Positions 15,452 through 23,926 of a DNA stretch of 33,773 nucleotides are shown piece after piece. Position 1 is the first letter of the stretch; every line of letters starts with the position of its first letter. A program made the translations under genes and the position numbers. The stretch comes from Chloroflexota bacterium (GTDB lineage Bacteria > Chloroflexota > Anaerolineae > Anaerolineales > Anaerolineaceae). The DNA is taken from positions 1 to 33,773 of the forward strand of contig JAJXZS010000026.1 of NCBI GenBank assembly GCA_021779955.1, in the 5' to 3' direction. The notes under the pieces were generated by a model. The model saw nothing but the letters and a program-made list of their open reading frames with translations, was not told the DNA's origin and did not search any database.

Positions 15452-16714
15452 ATGGAAAATATGAATGATGTCCTCGCAATCATTCTGGGTGGAGGGCGCG
15501 GAAGTCGTCTTTTCCCGCTCACCCAGATGCGTTCCAAGCCTGCGGTCCCGGTCGCTGGAAAATACCGCTTGATCGATATTCCCATTAGCAATTGCATTAA
15601 TTCCGGCATTCTAAAGATCGCGGTGCTGACACAGTATAACTCCGTTTCTCTTCACCGTCATATCAGCCGTACTTACAATTTTGATGCTTTCCACACCGGT
15701 TGGGTGCAAATTTGGGCAGCCGAGCAAACCGTATCCAATATGGATTGGTACCAGGGTACGGCAGACGCTGTACGCAAGCAGCTTTTTGAAATCAAAGCCA
15801 CACGTGCCAAATATGTGCTTGTCCTGGCGGGTGATCACCTCTACCGTATGGATTACGAGAAGATGATGGAACTCCATCTCGGCCGCGGCGCTGATGTGAC
15901 TGTTGCCGTAAGGCCGATCTCCATGGCCGATGCAAAACGATTTGGCATACTCAAGCGCAATAAATCGCTCCGCTTGACCGATTTCGAAGAAAAGCCTACC
16001 GACCCTTCCATCCTGCAGCGCTTCGTAAGCCGCGACGATCCGGAACTGCCTCTGCTGGGCTCCACAGGCATTTATCTATTCAATATCGATGTTCTGATCG
16101 ATCTTCTCGCGCATAGCGAGTACGACGATTTTGGCAGCCATGTGATCCCATCAGCAATCAAGACTCACCAGGTGATCGGCTTCGACTTCGAAGGTTATTG
16201 GGAAGATATTGGAACCATTCGCTCCTTCTATGATACTAACCTGGCGTTGTCGATGCCGGATGCCCCATTCAAATTCATCGATCCCGAACGGCCGATTTAC
16301 AGTCACCCTCGATTTCTTCCAGGTTCGGTCATCGAAAACAGCGAATTTGAAAATGTGCTGCTTGCTGAAGGATGCTGTATCGTGCATGCTGAGATCCGTC
16401 ATTCCATTATCGGTTTGCGTAGCCAGATCGAAAGCGGAGTAGTTATCCGCGATTCGATCCTTATGGGCAATGATTACTATGAGAATGCATGCCTTGAAGA
16501 GGAAGGTGGAATGATCAACCTGGGGATAGGTGCAGGCTGCATCATCGAAGGCGCGATCATCGACAAGAACGCGCGTATAGGACGGGGAACGCTCATCAAG
16601 CCGTTCCCTCGAGGTACCGATATCGATGGAGTGGGGTGGGTGGTTCGAGACGGCATCGTTGTGATACCCAAGGATACTACGATCCGTCCAGGCACTCGCA
16701 TAGTCCCTGAATAA
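15452..16714 (+). CDS. glgC: Glucose-1-phosphate adenylyltransferase
   Basis: Makes ADP-glucose from ATP and glucose-1-phosphate, the committed step of bacterial glycogen synthesis. It has 420 residues. The N-terminal nucleotidyltransferase domain shows GGGRGSRLFPLT, KPAVPVAGKYRLIDIPISN, DWYQGTADAVRK, LAGDHLYRMDY and FEEKP. A C-terminal left-handed beta-helix follows (hexapeptide-like GAGCIIEGAIIDKNARIG). The ATG at 15452 has a GGAGG site 4 nt upstream; a TTG 21 nt earlier is in frame but would include that site. glgA is not in the window. It shares a 19-nt junction with the Ca2+-ATPase gene. Confidence 0.95.
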   Translation: MENMNDVLAIILGGGRGSRLFPLTQMRSKPAVPVAGKYRLIDIPISNCINSGILKIAVLTQYNSVSLHRHISRTYNFDAFHTGWVQIWAAEQTVSNMDWYQGTADAVRKQLFEIKATRAKYVLVLAGDHLYRMDYEKMMELHLGRGADVTVAVRPISMADAKRFGILKRNKSLRLTDFEEKPTDPSILQRFVSRDDPELPLLGSTGIYLFNIDVLIDLLAHSEYDDFGSHVIPSAIKTHQVIGFDFEGYWEDIGTIRSFYDTNLALSMPDAPFKFIDPERPIYSHPRFLPGSVIENSEFENVLLAEGCCIVHAEIRHSIIGLRSQIESGVVIRDSILMGNDYYENACLEEEGGMINLGIGAGCIIEGAIIDKNARIGRGTLIKPFPRGTDIDGVGWVVRDGIVVIPKDTTIRPGTRIVPE

Positions 16715-16733
16715 TAAGGAGATTATCAACAAC

Positions 16734-19577
16734 ATGGCGCTTTCAAAGGTGGAAGAAAGTAAGATTGATTCAAATGAAATAAAGGTCACCTGGCATTCCC
16801 TGTCCGCAGATCAGGTTCTTCAAAAGCTCAAGTCTGCCCCCCAATCCGGGCTTTCGACTTCCGAAGCCCAAGCTCGGCTTGAGAAGGTTGGCCCCAACCA
16901 ATTGAAAGAGAAACCCAGGCCAACTTTCTTTCAACTTGTGCTGGCGCAACTCAAGAGCTTCGTAATCATCCTTCTCGTTGTCGCAGCTTTGGTTTCCTTG
17001 ATCTTGGGGGAATACATCGATGCGAGCGCCATCCTGGCGATCGTGCTCCTGAACGCGATCCTTGGCGTAGTCCAGGAGAGCCGGGCTGAAGAAGCCCTTG
17101 CCGCCTTGAAGAAGATGGCAGCACCTGAAGCCCAGGTGCTGCGCGATAGCCGAAGAATCTCGCTACCAGCACCGCAGCTTGTTCCCGGCGACATTGTCTT
17201 CCTCGAAGCAGGTAACTATATCCCGGCAGATGTACGGTTGCTCGAAGCGGTCAATCTCAAGATCGACGAGGCATCTCTCACGGGCGAATCGAACGCGGTG
17301 GAAAAGAATGCCATGGCCGTGCTCGATGCGGACATTTCACTGGGCGACCGCAAGAATACAGCCTTTATGGGCACTGTCGTTACATATGGCCGCGGCAAGG
17401 GTGTGGTGACCAGCACCGGCATGCACACCCAATTGGGCCTCATCGCCGACATGCTTCAAGCGGTCGGCACCGAAGAGACGCCTCTTCAGCGCCGCCTTGA
17501 CCAACTCGGCAAGACCCTTGGCATTGCCTGCCTCGCGGTCTGCGCGGTTGTGTTTGGTGTTGGCTTCATCGAAGGCGGCAATCCGCTCACTCTCTTCATG
17601 ACCGCAGTCAGCCTGGCGATTGCAGCAGTACCAGAAGGCTTGCCCGCCATCGTCACCATCAGCCTGGCTTTGGGCATGAAAGAGATGATCAAGCGCCATG
17701 CCCTCATCCGCCGTCTTTCCTCCGTCGAGACCCTTGGCTCAGCCACCGTGATTTGCTCGGATAAAACAGGCACGCTCACCCAAAACATTATGACGGTTAC
17801 CCGCATTTGGGTGGATGGTGAGTTCGTTAAAGTCACGGGAAGTGGCTACGAACCCGTTGGTGACTTTTATGTCAATGACAAGAAGATTAATCTGGATGAA
17901 TTCCCGGCGGTGCGTACTGCCCTGTGGGTAGGCGCCTTGAATAACGACGCTTCGCTCGAAGAGACGCCAAGCGATAATGGCCATCCCAATGTCCGCCTGG
18001 TTGGCGACCCAACCGAAGGGTCCATCCTCGTCGCTGCGTTGAAAGCCGGAGCGGTCGAGACTGATCTTGATGAAGCCTACCCCCGTGAGAAGGAGATTCC
18101 CTTTGATTCTGAACGCAAGCGCATGGTCACCATTCATGCGATCAAGAATCCGTTAGCCGGGGATATCTCACCATTTGTGGATGATTCGCGTAAAAACGCT
18201 TATGCCATTGCAGTCAAAGGCGCGCCAGATATCGTGCTCAAGTTGTGCTCTCGTTACCAACCCATGGACGATCATGCGCCAACTGCCATGGACGAAGTCA
18301 AGCGTGCAGAGATTCTGGCCGCCAACGATGCAATGACCAAGGATGCCCTGCGTGTGCTTGGCGTCGCATACCGCGTGGTGAACGAGGTTGCCGAGAAAGT
18401 GCAAAGTGAAGATATCGAGCAGGACCTGATTTTCGTCGGCTTGCTTGGCATGATCGACCCGGCCCGCCCTGAGGTGGCACCTGCCATCAAGGTTGCTTCG
18501 AATGCGGGCATTCGAACCATCATGATCACGGGCGATTATCCCAACACTGCGCGTGCCATCGCAGAAAGCATCGGGCTGCTCCGACCTGGTCACCATGTGC
18601 TTACCGGCGCCCAGTTGGACGACACTTCCGATCAGCAGCTGACCAAAGAAGTTGAACAAACAGACGTCTTCGCCAGGGTTTCTCCAGAGCACAAGATGCG
18701 TATCGTGGATGCTTTGCGGGCGAACGATGAAATCGTCGCCATGACAGGTGATGGAGTCAACGATGCCCCCGCCATCAAGCGAGCCGACATTGGCGTTGCC
18801 ATGGGCATCACAGGTACAGATGTAGCCAAAGAGACCGCCGACATGGTACTCACCGACGACAACTACGTTAGCATAGTCTCCGCCGTCGAACAGGGCCGCA
18901 TCATTTACTCGAACATTCGCAAGTTCGTCTACTACCTGATCTCGTGTAACCTGGCGGAGATCCTGATCATCTTCCTACCCACAGCTTTCGGAAGGCTCAT
19001 CTTTCCGTCGAGCATTTCACCTGACCAGTACGCACCTCTCACGGCGATCCAGTTGCTTTGGCTCAACCTGGTCACCGACGGCGCTCCGGCGTTGGCTTTG
19101 GGCACCGAAAAGGGCGATCCGGATATTATGGATCAGAAACCCCGACCACCGCGGGAACCGATCATCAATTCAAGTATGTGGGTGGGCGTAATCGCTCAAA
19201 CGATCGCTTTAACCTGCGTCACTTTGCTAGCATTCTGGATCGGGCACAATCACAATATGATCTACGCCGAGACCATGGCCTTTGTCACCCTGGCACTGGC
19301 AGAACTACCGATGGCATACGCTGCCCGATCTGAGCGCTTCGCACTTCTCAAGATTGGTGTTTTCAGCAGCAAATGGATGAACTACGCGGTACTCGTTTCT
19401 GTCATCCTCGTTCTGGCAGTGGTTTACATACCAGGCGTTAACACGGTCTTTGGCACCGTTCCGCTTGGTTTCCGCGAATGGGAATTGATCCTGCCGCTCG
19501 TTCTTGTGCCAATGGTAGTGTCAGAGATCACAAAAACCATTCTGCGTGCGCCCCAGAAGAGGAAAGCAGCGAAATAA
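16734..19577 (+). CDS. P2A-type (Ca2+) P-type ATPase
   Basis: ATP-driven cation pump of 947 residues in the cytoplasmic membrane. The phosphorylated Asp is D343 in CSDKTGTLT; the actuator-domain TGES loop and the hinge GDGVNDAP are present. Calcium-site residues of SERCA align by eye: E301 in PEGLP (TM4), N739 and E742 in NLAEI (TM5), N778 and D782 in NLVTDG (TM6). The TM8 glutamate of site I appears replaced by alanine (VTLALAEL), as in pumps that move one Ca2+. An AAGGAG site precedes the ATG. It is probably co-transcribed with glgC, with no obvious metabolic link. Confidence 0.93.
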   Translation: MALSKVEESKIDSNEIKVTWHSLSADQVLQKLKSAPQSGLSTSEAQARLEKVGPNQLKEKPRPTFFQLVLAQLKSFVIILLVVAALVSLILGEYIDASAILAIVLLNAILGVVQESRAEEALAALKKMAAPEAQVLRDSRRISLPAPQLVPGDIVFLEAGNYIPADVRLLEAVNLKIDEASLTGESNAVEKNAMAVLDADISLGDRKNTAFMGTVVTYGRGKGVVTSTGMHTQLGLIADMLQAVGTEETPLQRRLDQLGKTLGIACLAVCAVVFGVGFIEGGNPLTLFMTAVSLAIAAVPEGLPAIVTISLALGMKEMIKRHALIRRLSSVETLGSATVICSDKTGTLTQNIMTVTRIWVDGEFVKVTGSGYEPVGDFYVNDKKINLDEFPAVRTALWVGALNNDASLEETPSDNGHPNVRLVGDPTEGSILVAALKAGAVETDLDEAYPREKEIPFDSERKRMVTIHAIKNPLAGDISPFVDDSRKNAYAIAVKGAPDIVLKLCSRYQPMDDHAPTAMDEVKRAEILAANDAMTKDALRVLGVAYRVVNEVAEKVQSEDIEQDLIFVGLLGMIDPARPEVAPAIKVASNAGIRTIMITGDYPNTARAIAESIGLLRPGHHVLTGAQLDDTSDQQLTKEVEQTDVFARVSPEHKMRIVDALRANDEIVAMTGDGVNDAPAIKRADIGVAMGITGTDVAKETADMVLTDDNYVSIVSAVEQGRIIYSNIRKFVYYLISCNLAEILIIFLPTAFGRLIFPSSISPDQYAPLTAIQLLWLNLVTDGAPALALGTEKGDPDIMDQKPRPPREPIINSSMWVGVIAQTIALTCVTLLAFWIGHNHNMIYAETMAFVTLALAELPMAYAARSERFALLKIGVFSSKWMNYAVLVSVILVLAVVYIPGVNTVFGTVPLGFREWELILPLVLVPMVVSEITKTILRAPQKRKAAK

Positions 19578-19594
19578 CTCTGGCCTGAATCAAG

Positions 19595-19631
19595 AAGACG
19601 ACCCGGAACAGAAGTGTCTCCGGGTCGTCTT
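19595..19631. terminator. Bidirectional terminator between the ATPase gene and rnhB
   Basis: A perfect 13-bp stem (19595-19607 with 19619-19631) has an 11-nt loop. On the plus strand it is followed by tcagttttg. The arm abuts the rnhB stop codon directly. The convergent gene ends make a shared terminator likely, though neither tail is a long T-run. Confidence 0.75.
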
Positions 19632-20294
19632 TCAGTTTTGATCTTTGTCTAGCAATTCGATTGGGTCAAAGCTGTGTCTGTGGATGGGGCAAGGCCCATA
19701 CTCTGCCAGGCGCTCCTGATGCAGCGCGGTTCCATATCCTTTATGGCGTTCAAAAGCAAATTGAGGGTAGAGGCGGGTGGATTCCACCATCCATCCATCG
19801 CGTGCAGTTTTTGCCAGGATTGAGGCGGCTGCAATGCTGAGACTGCGCTGGTCGCCCTTGATGAGAGCGGTCTGTGCCATGGGTATTTCTGGTAGAAACA
19901 ATGCGTCGATAAGAAGATGAACGGGTAGACACGGCAAGGCCGTAATTGCACGCTGCATGGCAAGCCGTGTGGCATGGATGATACCCCAGTGGTCGATCTC
20001 GCCGGATTCAGCGAAGCCTACCGCCCAGCCTATCGCCAGATCTTTGATCAGGGGAGCCAGAGCTTCCCTTTGCTGGGGTGTCAGTTGCTTGGAATCGCGC
20101 ACGCCGGCTAGTTTTTTGTCGATCTGAGTGGATTGAGGAAGCATCACGGCTGCAGCAGCCACGGGCCCAGCCCATGCACCGCGCCCGGCTTCATCGATGC
20201 CTGCAACCAGTGTGCACCCTGCTTGCCAGAGCGCATCTTCGAATTCAAGATTGGGCGCAACGGGTATTAGGGCCCGATCAAGCCTTCTGGTCAT
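19632..20294 (-). CDS. rnhB: Ribonuclease HII
   Basis: Cytoplasmic endonuclease that cuts RNA in RNA-DNA hybrids and at single ribonucleotides in DNA. It has 220 residues. The signature GIDEAGRGAWAGPV supplies D34 and E35; D130 in HLLIDALFLP and D166 in AKTARD complete the acidic site. GDQRSLSIAAASIL is the conserved substrate loop. The start codon lies 17 nt inside the 3' end of the upstream glycosyltransferase gene, so translation is probably coupled. The pairing with a glycosyltransferase seems to be packing, not function. Confidence 0.95.
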   Translation of the reverse strand: MTRRLDRALIPVAPNLEFEDALWQAGCTLVAGIDEAGRGAWAGPVAAAAVMLPQSTQIDKKLAGVRDSKQLTPQQREALAPLIKDLAIGWAVGFAESGEIDHWGIIHATRLAMQRAITALPCLPVHLLIDALFLPEIPMAQTALIKGDQRSLSIAAASILAKTARDGWMVESTRLYPQFAFERHKGYGTALHQERLAEYGPCPIHRHSFDPIELLDKDQN

Positions 20295-21012
20295 AAACTC
20301 CCCTGCGTAGTTGGCGACGGATGGTCAGCAGGTCGAGAGCCATGTGCAGAGAGTCGCGCAGCATGTGAATTTTGCTGCCGGTGAAGTACTGCCAGCGAAT
20401 AGGCACTTCGATCACCTTGTAGCCCTTGCGCAGGGCAACTGCCAGGATTTCGACATCGAACGCCCAGCCGTTCAACGTTTGCAGCGGAAACAATGCTTCT
20501 GCAGCTTCGGCTGTGAAACACTTGAATCCGCATTGGGTATCCTGCAACTGGGGCAGCGTTAACCAGCGCACCATGGTGTTGAACACCCGACCCACCAGGT
20601 GACGCGAGATCGGCTCGCCCAGGCGTTCTGCTCCGGGAGCCTCACGCGAGCCGATCGCGATATCATAGCCTTCGCGACGGGGCGGCAGGAAGGAATCGAT
20701 CTGATCTACTGACATCGAGAGATCGACATCACAAACGAACCGATACCGACCGCTTGCTGCGAGTATCCCTGTGCGCACGGCATTGCCCTTACCCGGCCTT
20801 GACTCTCGCAAGACATGGCAATTGGAGTTGCGACGGGCGAATTCTTCAGCGAGTTCGAGCGTACGGTCGTTGCTCGCGTTTTCTACGATCACCACCTCGC
20901 TGTCGAAAGTGTGATTTGCCAGGTATTTCTCTATCTGCTGAATCGCCGCAGGCAGCCGGGATTCCTCGTTATGAGCGGGAAGGACGATCGAAAGATAAGG
21001 GGTAAGTGTCAT
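20278..21012 (-). CDS. GT2-family glycosyltransferase (dolichyl-phosphate-glucosyltransferase-like)
   Basis: GT-A fold glycosyltransferase of 244 residues that probably transfers a sugar from a nucleotide sugar to a polyprenyl phosphate. The motifs are LSIVLPAHNEESRL at the N-terminus, ENASNDRT, a CDVDLSM segment with the metal-binding DxD (D95, D97), and DTQCGFKCF, which is characteristic of the Alg5/DPM-like group. There is no large membrane domain. The start at 21012 forms an ATGA overlap with the stop of the upstream TPR-type gene, deciding against a start 30 nt upstream. The adjacent GT-C-like membrane protein could use its lipid-linked sugar; this is inference. Confidence 0.9.
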   Translation of the reverse strand: MTLTPYLSIVLPAHNEESRLPAAIQQIEKYLANHTFDSEVVIVENASNDRTLELAEEFARRNSNCHVLRESRPGKGNAVRTGILAASGRYRFVCDVDLSMSVDQIDSFLPPRREGYDIAIGSREAPGAERLGEPISRHLVGRVFNTMVRWLTLPQLQDTQCGFKCFTAEAAEALFPLQTLNGWAFDVEILAVALRKGYKVIEVPIRWQYFTGSKIHMLRDSLHMALDLLTIRRQLRRGVYDQKA

Positions 21013-21581
21013 GGCTGGACGGTGGTGAAAAAGGCGGGGCAAACATCGGCATTATAAACTGCGCTGATGCTTTTCGTGTCCAAATTAGGATCGGATTTGA
21101 GCTGATCGTGCCAGATCTGGCAAAGTGGTGGTTTGGTCAGGTAAGATTTCTTCAAAGCTGCCTGGCTGAGAGTGACAGCATTCGCAATGTCGCCAGTATG
21201 CATATAAGCGCTAACGAATGGCAGGTATTCGATTCCTTCGAGCGGAACCAAGTTGGCATTCCTCGCCTGTTCAAAATAGGAAATCGCCTTTTCCCATTGA
21301 CCTTTGCTCCGTGCAAGATCACCTTTTTCGAAGTAGTAGCACCACGTATCGCTACCATTGAAGTCGTAGATATTCCTCAGGCCATTAACGCCGGTATCTG
21401 CGTCCATAATCCGGTCCTGGTTGGTCAACTCAGCATAAGACGGAAAGCCCTCGACGCCGGTTCCCTGTAGCAAAGAGATCGTCTCATCCACCACCCACAG
21501 ACACCCGGTCGGGGGAATGTAAATGCTCACAGTATTTGAAGCCGATGTAGAGAAGTGATCGTTCCTCAAGCTCCCCTCCAC
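21009..21581 (-). CDS. TPR-like soluble domain protein, possibly the split C-terminus of the upstream gene
   Basis: 190-residue frame from a GTG start at 21581. The middle WCYYFEKGDLARSKGQWEKA (99-118 or so) and the following GIEYLPFVSAYMHTGDIANA look like TPR helices. From memory, related Chloroflexota proteins carry this WCYYFEK-type domain at the C-terminus of a long GT-C-like membrane protein, after a beta-rich segment like VSIYIPPTGCLWVVDE. Here it overlaps the end of such a gene in another frame. Adding one base to the C4 run at 21573-21576 would fuse the two frames as ...TRLWRGSLRNDHF.... There is no ribosome site of its own beyond coupling. Confidence 0.65.
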   Translation of the reverse strand: MEGSLRNDHFSTSASNTVSIYIPPTGCLWVVDETISLLQGTGVEGFPSYAELTNQDRIMDADTGVNGLRNIYDFNGSDTWCYYFEKGDLARSKGQWEKAISYFEQARNANLVPLEGIEYLPFVSAYMHTGDIANAVTLSQAALKKSYLTKPPLCQIWHDQLKSDPNLDTKSISAVYNADVCPAFFTTVQP

Positions 21582-22708
21582 AAGCGCGTCAGGATGGTAA
21601 CCAGGTTATTGATGTTGTAGTAGCGTGGACCTGTGAGCCAATAATCGGGTGTAAAGTCAAGAAGCACATTCGATCCAGTCTCTCGCCCGCTCAAGGCGGC
21701 ATTTTCTGCCTTTTGCCATCGGGAAAGAAAATGGTAGTAGATCCAAGCTGTGGCTATCCCAATCAGCAGTGACAACCAGAGAGTCATCGTCACTACGCTT
21801 GCATCGAGGGGTAAGAGGCGATCTGTCCAGGCGCTGAGAAGCATAAAACGCAGATCGCTATAGATGGTATTTCCGAACGCCAAAAAAGTCGAAAATGGGG
21901 TGGTAATCACTTGCTCAAATATGAAAGGATAGTTACCGCTTGCACCCCCCATGGCTGCAGGGAAGAGTACCATGCGCCAGTAAAGGTAGATGCCAAAGAT
22001 GACGATATAAGCGCCCCAGAATTTTATTGTTCTGAGAAGGGTTCTTGCCTTTTTCTCCTCAGACCTGGCGAGCACAAGGAAGATGAGCACCGGGCGGATT
22101 GCTTCGAGACCCACGAAGTATTCCATGGTAAAGAGGCTGACGCCGGTTAGCAGAAGGCTTAAGGGGTAGAAGATCCAGAACCGCTTCCGGTCTTTCATTG
22201 CCAGCACCAGGGTCAATAACGACAGACCGAAGACGGTGTAGGTCAGGAAGTGCGATCCGAAAGCCACTGATGCGTACTGATCCGAGAATCCGGGGAAGAC
22301 GACGAACAAAGCGGCTGTCCATTGCCAGAGCGTTTTTTGTCTGGGGAAGATGAGCAGAAACGTGAAGTAAAGCCCGAGTGCCGCCGTCCAGCGGAAGAGG
22401 ATTACCGAGAGCTGCCAGGCAAAGGCTGAATCGCGGCAGATCGGCAGCAAAATGGCATAAGTCCAGGATTGGAAGGGCCTGTCATAACTGAAGTATTGCC
22501 ATACAGCCGTCTTATCTGCCATATGCACGAACATGAGCGGAGGCCAATCATCCCAATAGAAGCCCAACTGGGTGATGAAAACTCCGTAGGTCACAAGAGC
22601 AAGAGCCAGCAACGCAAGCGGAAAGCCCCACGGATGTTCCTGGAAGAACGAGCGAAGCAAACGAATTGCCTTATCGATCTCAGTTCGGATCACCCTGGCA
22701 GGCTCCAC
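21566..22708 (-). CDS. GT-C-like multi-pass membrane protein
   Basis: 380-residue integral membrane protein with roughly nine to ten hydrophobic segments. The first outer loop holds WDDWPP (D53, D54), the acidic motif typical of GT-C glycosyltransferases that use lipid-linked sugars, and DRPFQSWTYAI follows as in related Chloroflexota proteins. The start is GTG at 22708 with no clear ribosome site, 50 nt or so after a TATAAT at 22769-22764. The C-terminus (GPRYYNINNLVTILTRLW) ends abruptly and overlaps the TPR gene. The pair probably represents one broken or shortened gene. The donor and acceptor are unknown. Confidence 0.7.
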   Translation of the reverse strand: MEPARVIRTEIDKAIRLLRSFFQEHPWGFPLALLALALVTYGVFITQLGFYWDDWPPLMFVHMADKTAVWQYFSYDRPFQSWTYAILLPICRDSAFAWQLSVILFRWTAALGLYFTFLLIFPRQKTLWQWTAALFVVFPGFSDQYASVAFGSHFLTYTVFGLSLLTLVLAMKDRKRFWIFYPLSLLLTGVSLFTMEYFVGLEAIRPVLIFLVLARSEEKKARTLLRTIKFWGAYIVIFGIYLYWRMVLFPAAMGGASGNYPFIFEQVITTPFSTFLAFGNTIYSDLRFMLLSAWTDRLLPLDASVVTMTLWLSLLIGIATAWIYYHFLSRWQKAENAALSGRETGSNVLLDFTPDYWLTGPRYYNINNLVTILTRLWRGA

Positions 22709-22763
22709 GTCGCGAGAAAATATCGAGGATTTGTTGCGTTTCGAAACCGCAATCCTAAGCGCA

Positions 22764-22769
22764 ATTATA
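22764..22769 (-). promoter_or_regulatory. -10 box upstream of the GT-C gene
   Basis: A perfect TATAAT on the minus strand lies 55 nt before the GTG start codon. There is no good -35. It would drive the four-gene unit down to rnhB. Confidence 0.4.
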
Positions 22770-22883
22770 CCTGAGTGTGTTCCAACGGGTTTGGGGAATT
22801 GGGAAGGTGCCCGGTAGGCAGACTTTGCAGCTTGTTGACGCCATCATGGCAGAATCGTCAATACAATTGATGGTTAAAAAAAG

Positions 22884-22957
22884 TCGGGGTGGGCGGACTT
22901 GAACCGCCGACCCCCGCGTCCCAAACGCGGTGCGCTGGCCAACTGCGCTACACCCCG
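22884..22957 (-). tRNA. tRNA-Pro (anticodon TGG)
   Basis: A full cloverleaf of 74 nt folds on the minus strand: 7-bp acceptor CGGGGTG/CACCCCG, D-stem GCGC/GCGC, anticodon stem CCGCG/CGCGG with loop TTTGGGA, and T-arm GGCGG-TTCAAGT-CCGCC, with discriminator A. Anticodon TGG reads proline CCA codons and, by wobble, other CCN codons. The CCA tail is not encoded. One base after the gene comes T7 on the minus strand (22882-22876), which should end the transcript. Confidence 0.97.
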
Positions 22958-22966
22958 ATGGCTAGA

Positions 22967-22995
22967 GTATAATCGGAATACTCGTGAACAGTCAA
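22967..22995 (-). promoter_or_regulatory. tRNA-Pro promoter
   Basis: On the minus strand TTGACT (22995-22990), an exact 17-nt spacer and TTATAC (22972-22967) lie just upstream of the tRNA. The predicted start is about 3 nt before the mature 5' end. The -10 overlaps by 5 bp the TATAAT of the divergent esterase gene. Confidence 0.7.
22968..22973 (+). promoter_or_regulatory. -10 box of the esterase gene
   Basis: TATAAT on the plus strand, embedded in the -10 of the divergent tRNA promoter. The transcript would start near 22980 and include the AAGGAG ribosome site before the ATG at 23012. The -35 region would fall inside the tRNA gene. Confidence 0.5.
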
Positions 22996-23011
22996 GGAGA
23001 ACCATTCCCGT

Positions 23012-23914
23012 ATGCATCCCCACACCGAGCGTATTCCAACTCTGAGCCTGGCCCTCTTCATCGTGGCATTTCTGCTGACCGCCTGCGTTGCCCAACCTTC
23101 ACAGACGCCAATTCTCGTGATCCCAACCTCGATTTTGACCATGCTCCCCTCACCTGCCGTTACACCAACGCCGGACGCCACAGCGCCGGTTTCCGTGGTA
23201 TGTACGCAGACCAAGGGTGAGATTCGCCGTTTCGAATTTACGACTGACCTGCTCAAGTACCCGCTCAAGGTCAACGTTTACATGCCACCTTGCTACTCAG
23301 CTAAAGGGAGCCAGACCTACCCTGTGCTTTACATGCTCCATGGCATGACCGACACCAATCAACAGTGGATCGATCTGGGCTTGACGGACGCTGCGGATAA
23401 ACTCATCGCGCAGGGTGATATCCATCCGCTTATTATCGTCATGCCCAATGAAGACAGCTGGCAGCTCACCCCCGAACAATCCAAATATGAAGATGCCATC
23501 GTCGATGTGCTCATCCCCTGGGTGGACGAGCATTTTTCCACCTGTTCGGCCAGGCAATGCCGCGCCATTGGCGGCCTTTCCCGCGGAGGGAACTGGGCGG
23601 TAAAGATTGGCCTCGAGCATTGGGATCTTTTTGCTGCCATCGGCGCGCACAGCACTCCGCTATTCAGCGGGGGAATCTCGTGGCTTACTCAGGCAACAGC
23701 CAACCTGCCTTCGATTTACGACGCACCTGCCATGTATCTGGATGTAGGCAACAAGGATGAAAATCTGCGCCAGGTGACCGAGTTCGAATCAACTCTCACA
23801 GAATTGGGCATCGCCCATGAGTTTCACCAGAATACCGGCTACCACGAAGCAGCATACTGGAGCGCTCATGTGACAGACTATCTGCTCTGGTATGCAAGCA
23901 TACTGGAAAAATAA
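23012..23914 (+). CDS. Secreted lipoprotein esterase (esterase D / feruloyl-esterase family)
   Basis: Alpha/beta-hydrolase of the PF00756 esterase type, 300 residues. A lipoprotein signal peptide ends in the lipobox LTAC with C25 as the lipidated residue, followed by a Thr/Pro-rich linker (about 28-58), so the enzyme is probably membrane-anchored on the outer face. The catalytic triad is visible: S190 in GGLSRGG, D249 in DVGNKDENL and H278 in GYHEAAYW; the oxyanion region is YMLHGM (H110-G111). AAGGAG precedes the ATG. It probably cleaves a carbohydrate ester or acyl ester from outside; the substrate is unknown. The gene runs into the histidine phosphatase gene tail to tail with only 12 nt between stops. 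Confidence 0.9.
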   Translation: MHPHTERIPTLSLALFIVAFLLTACVAQPSQTPILVIPTSILTMLPSPAVTPTPDATAPVSVVCTQTKGEIRRFEFTTDLLKYPLKVNVYMPPCYSAKGSQTYPVLYMLHGMTDTNQQWIDLGLTDAADKLIAQGDIHPLIIVMPNEDSWQLTPEQSKYEDAIVDVLIPWVDEHFSTCSARQCRAIGGLSRGGNWAVKIGLEHWDLFAAIGAHSTPLFSGGISWLTQATANLPSIYDAPAMYLDVGNKDENLRQVTEFESTLTELGIAHEFHQNTGYHEAAYWSAHVTDYLLWYASILEK

Positions 23915-23926
23915 ACTTTTGAGAAT

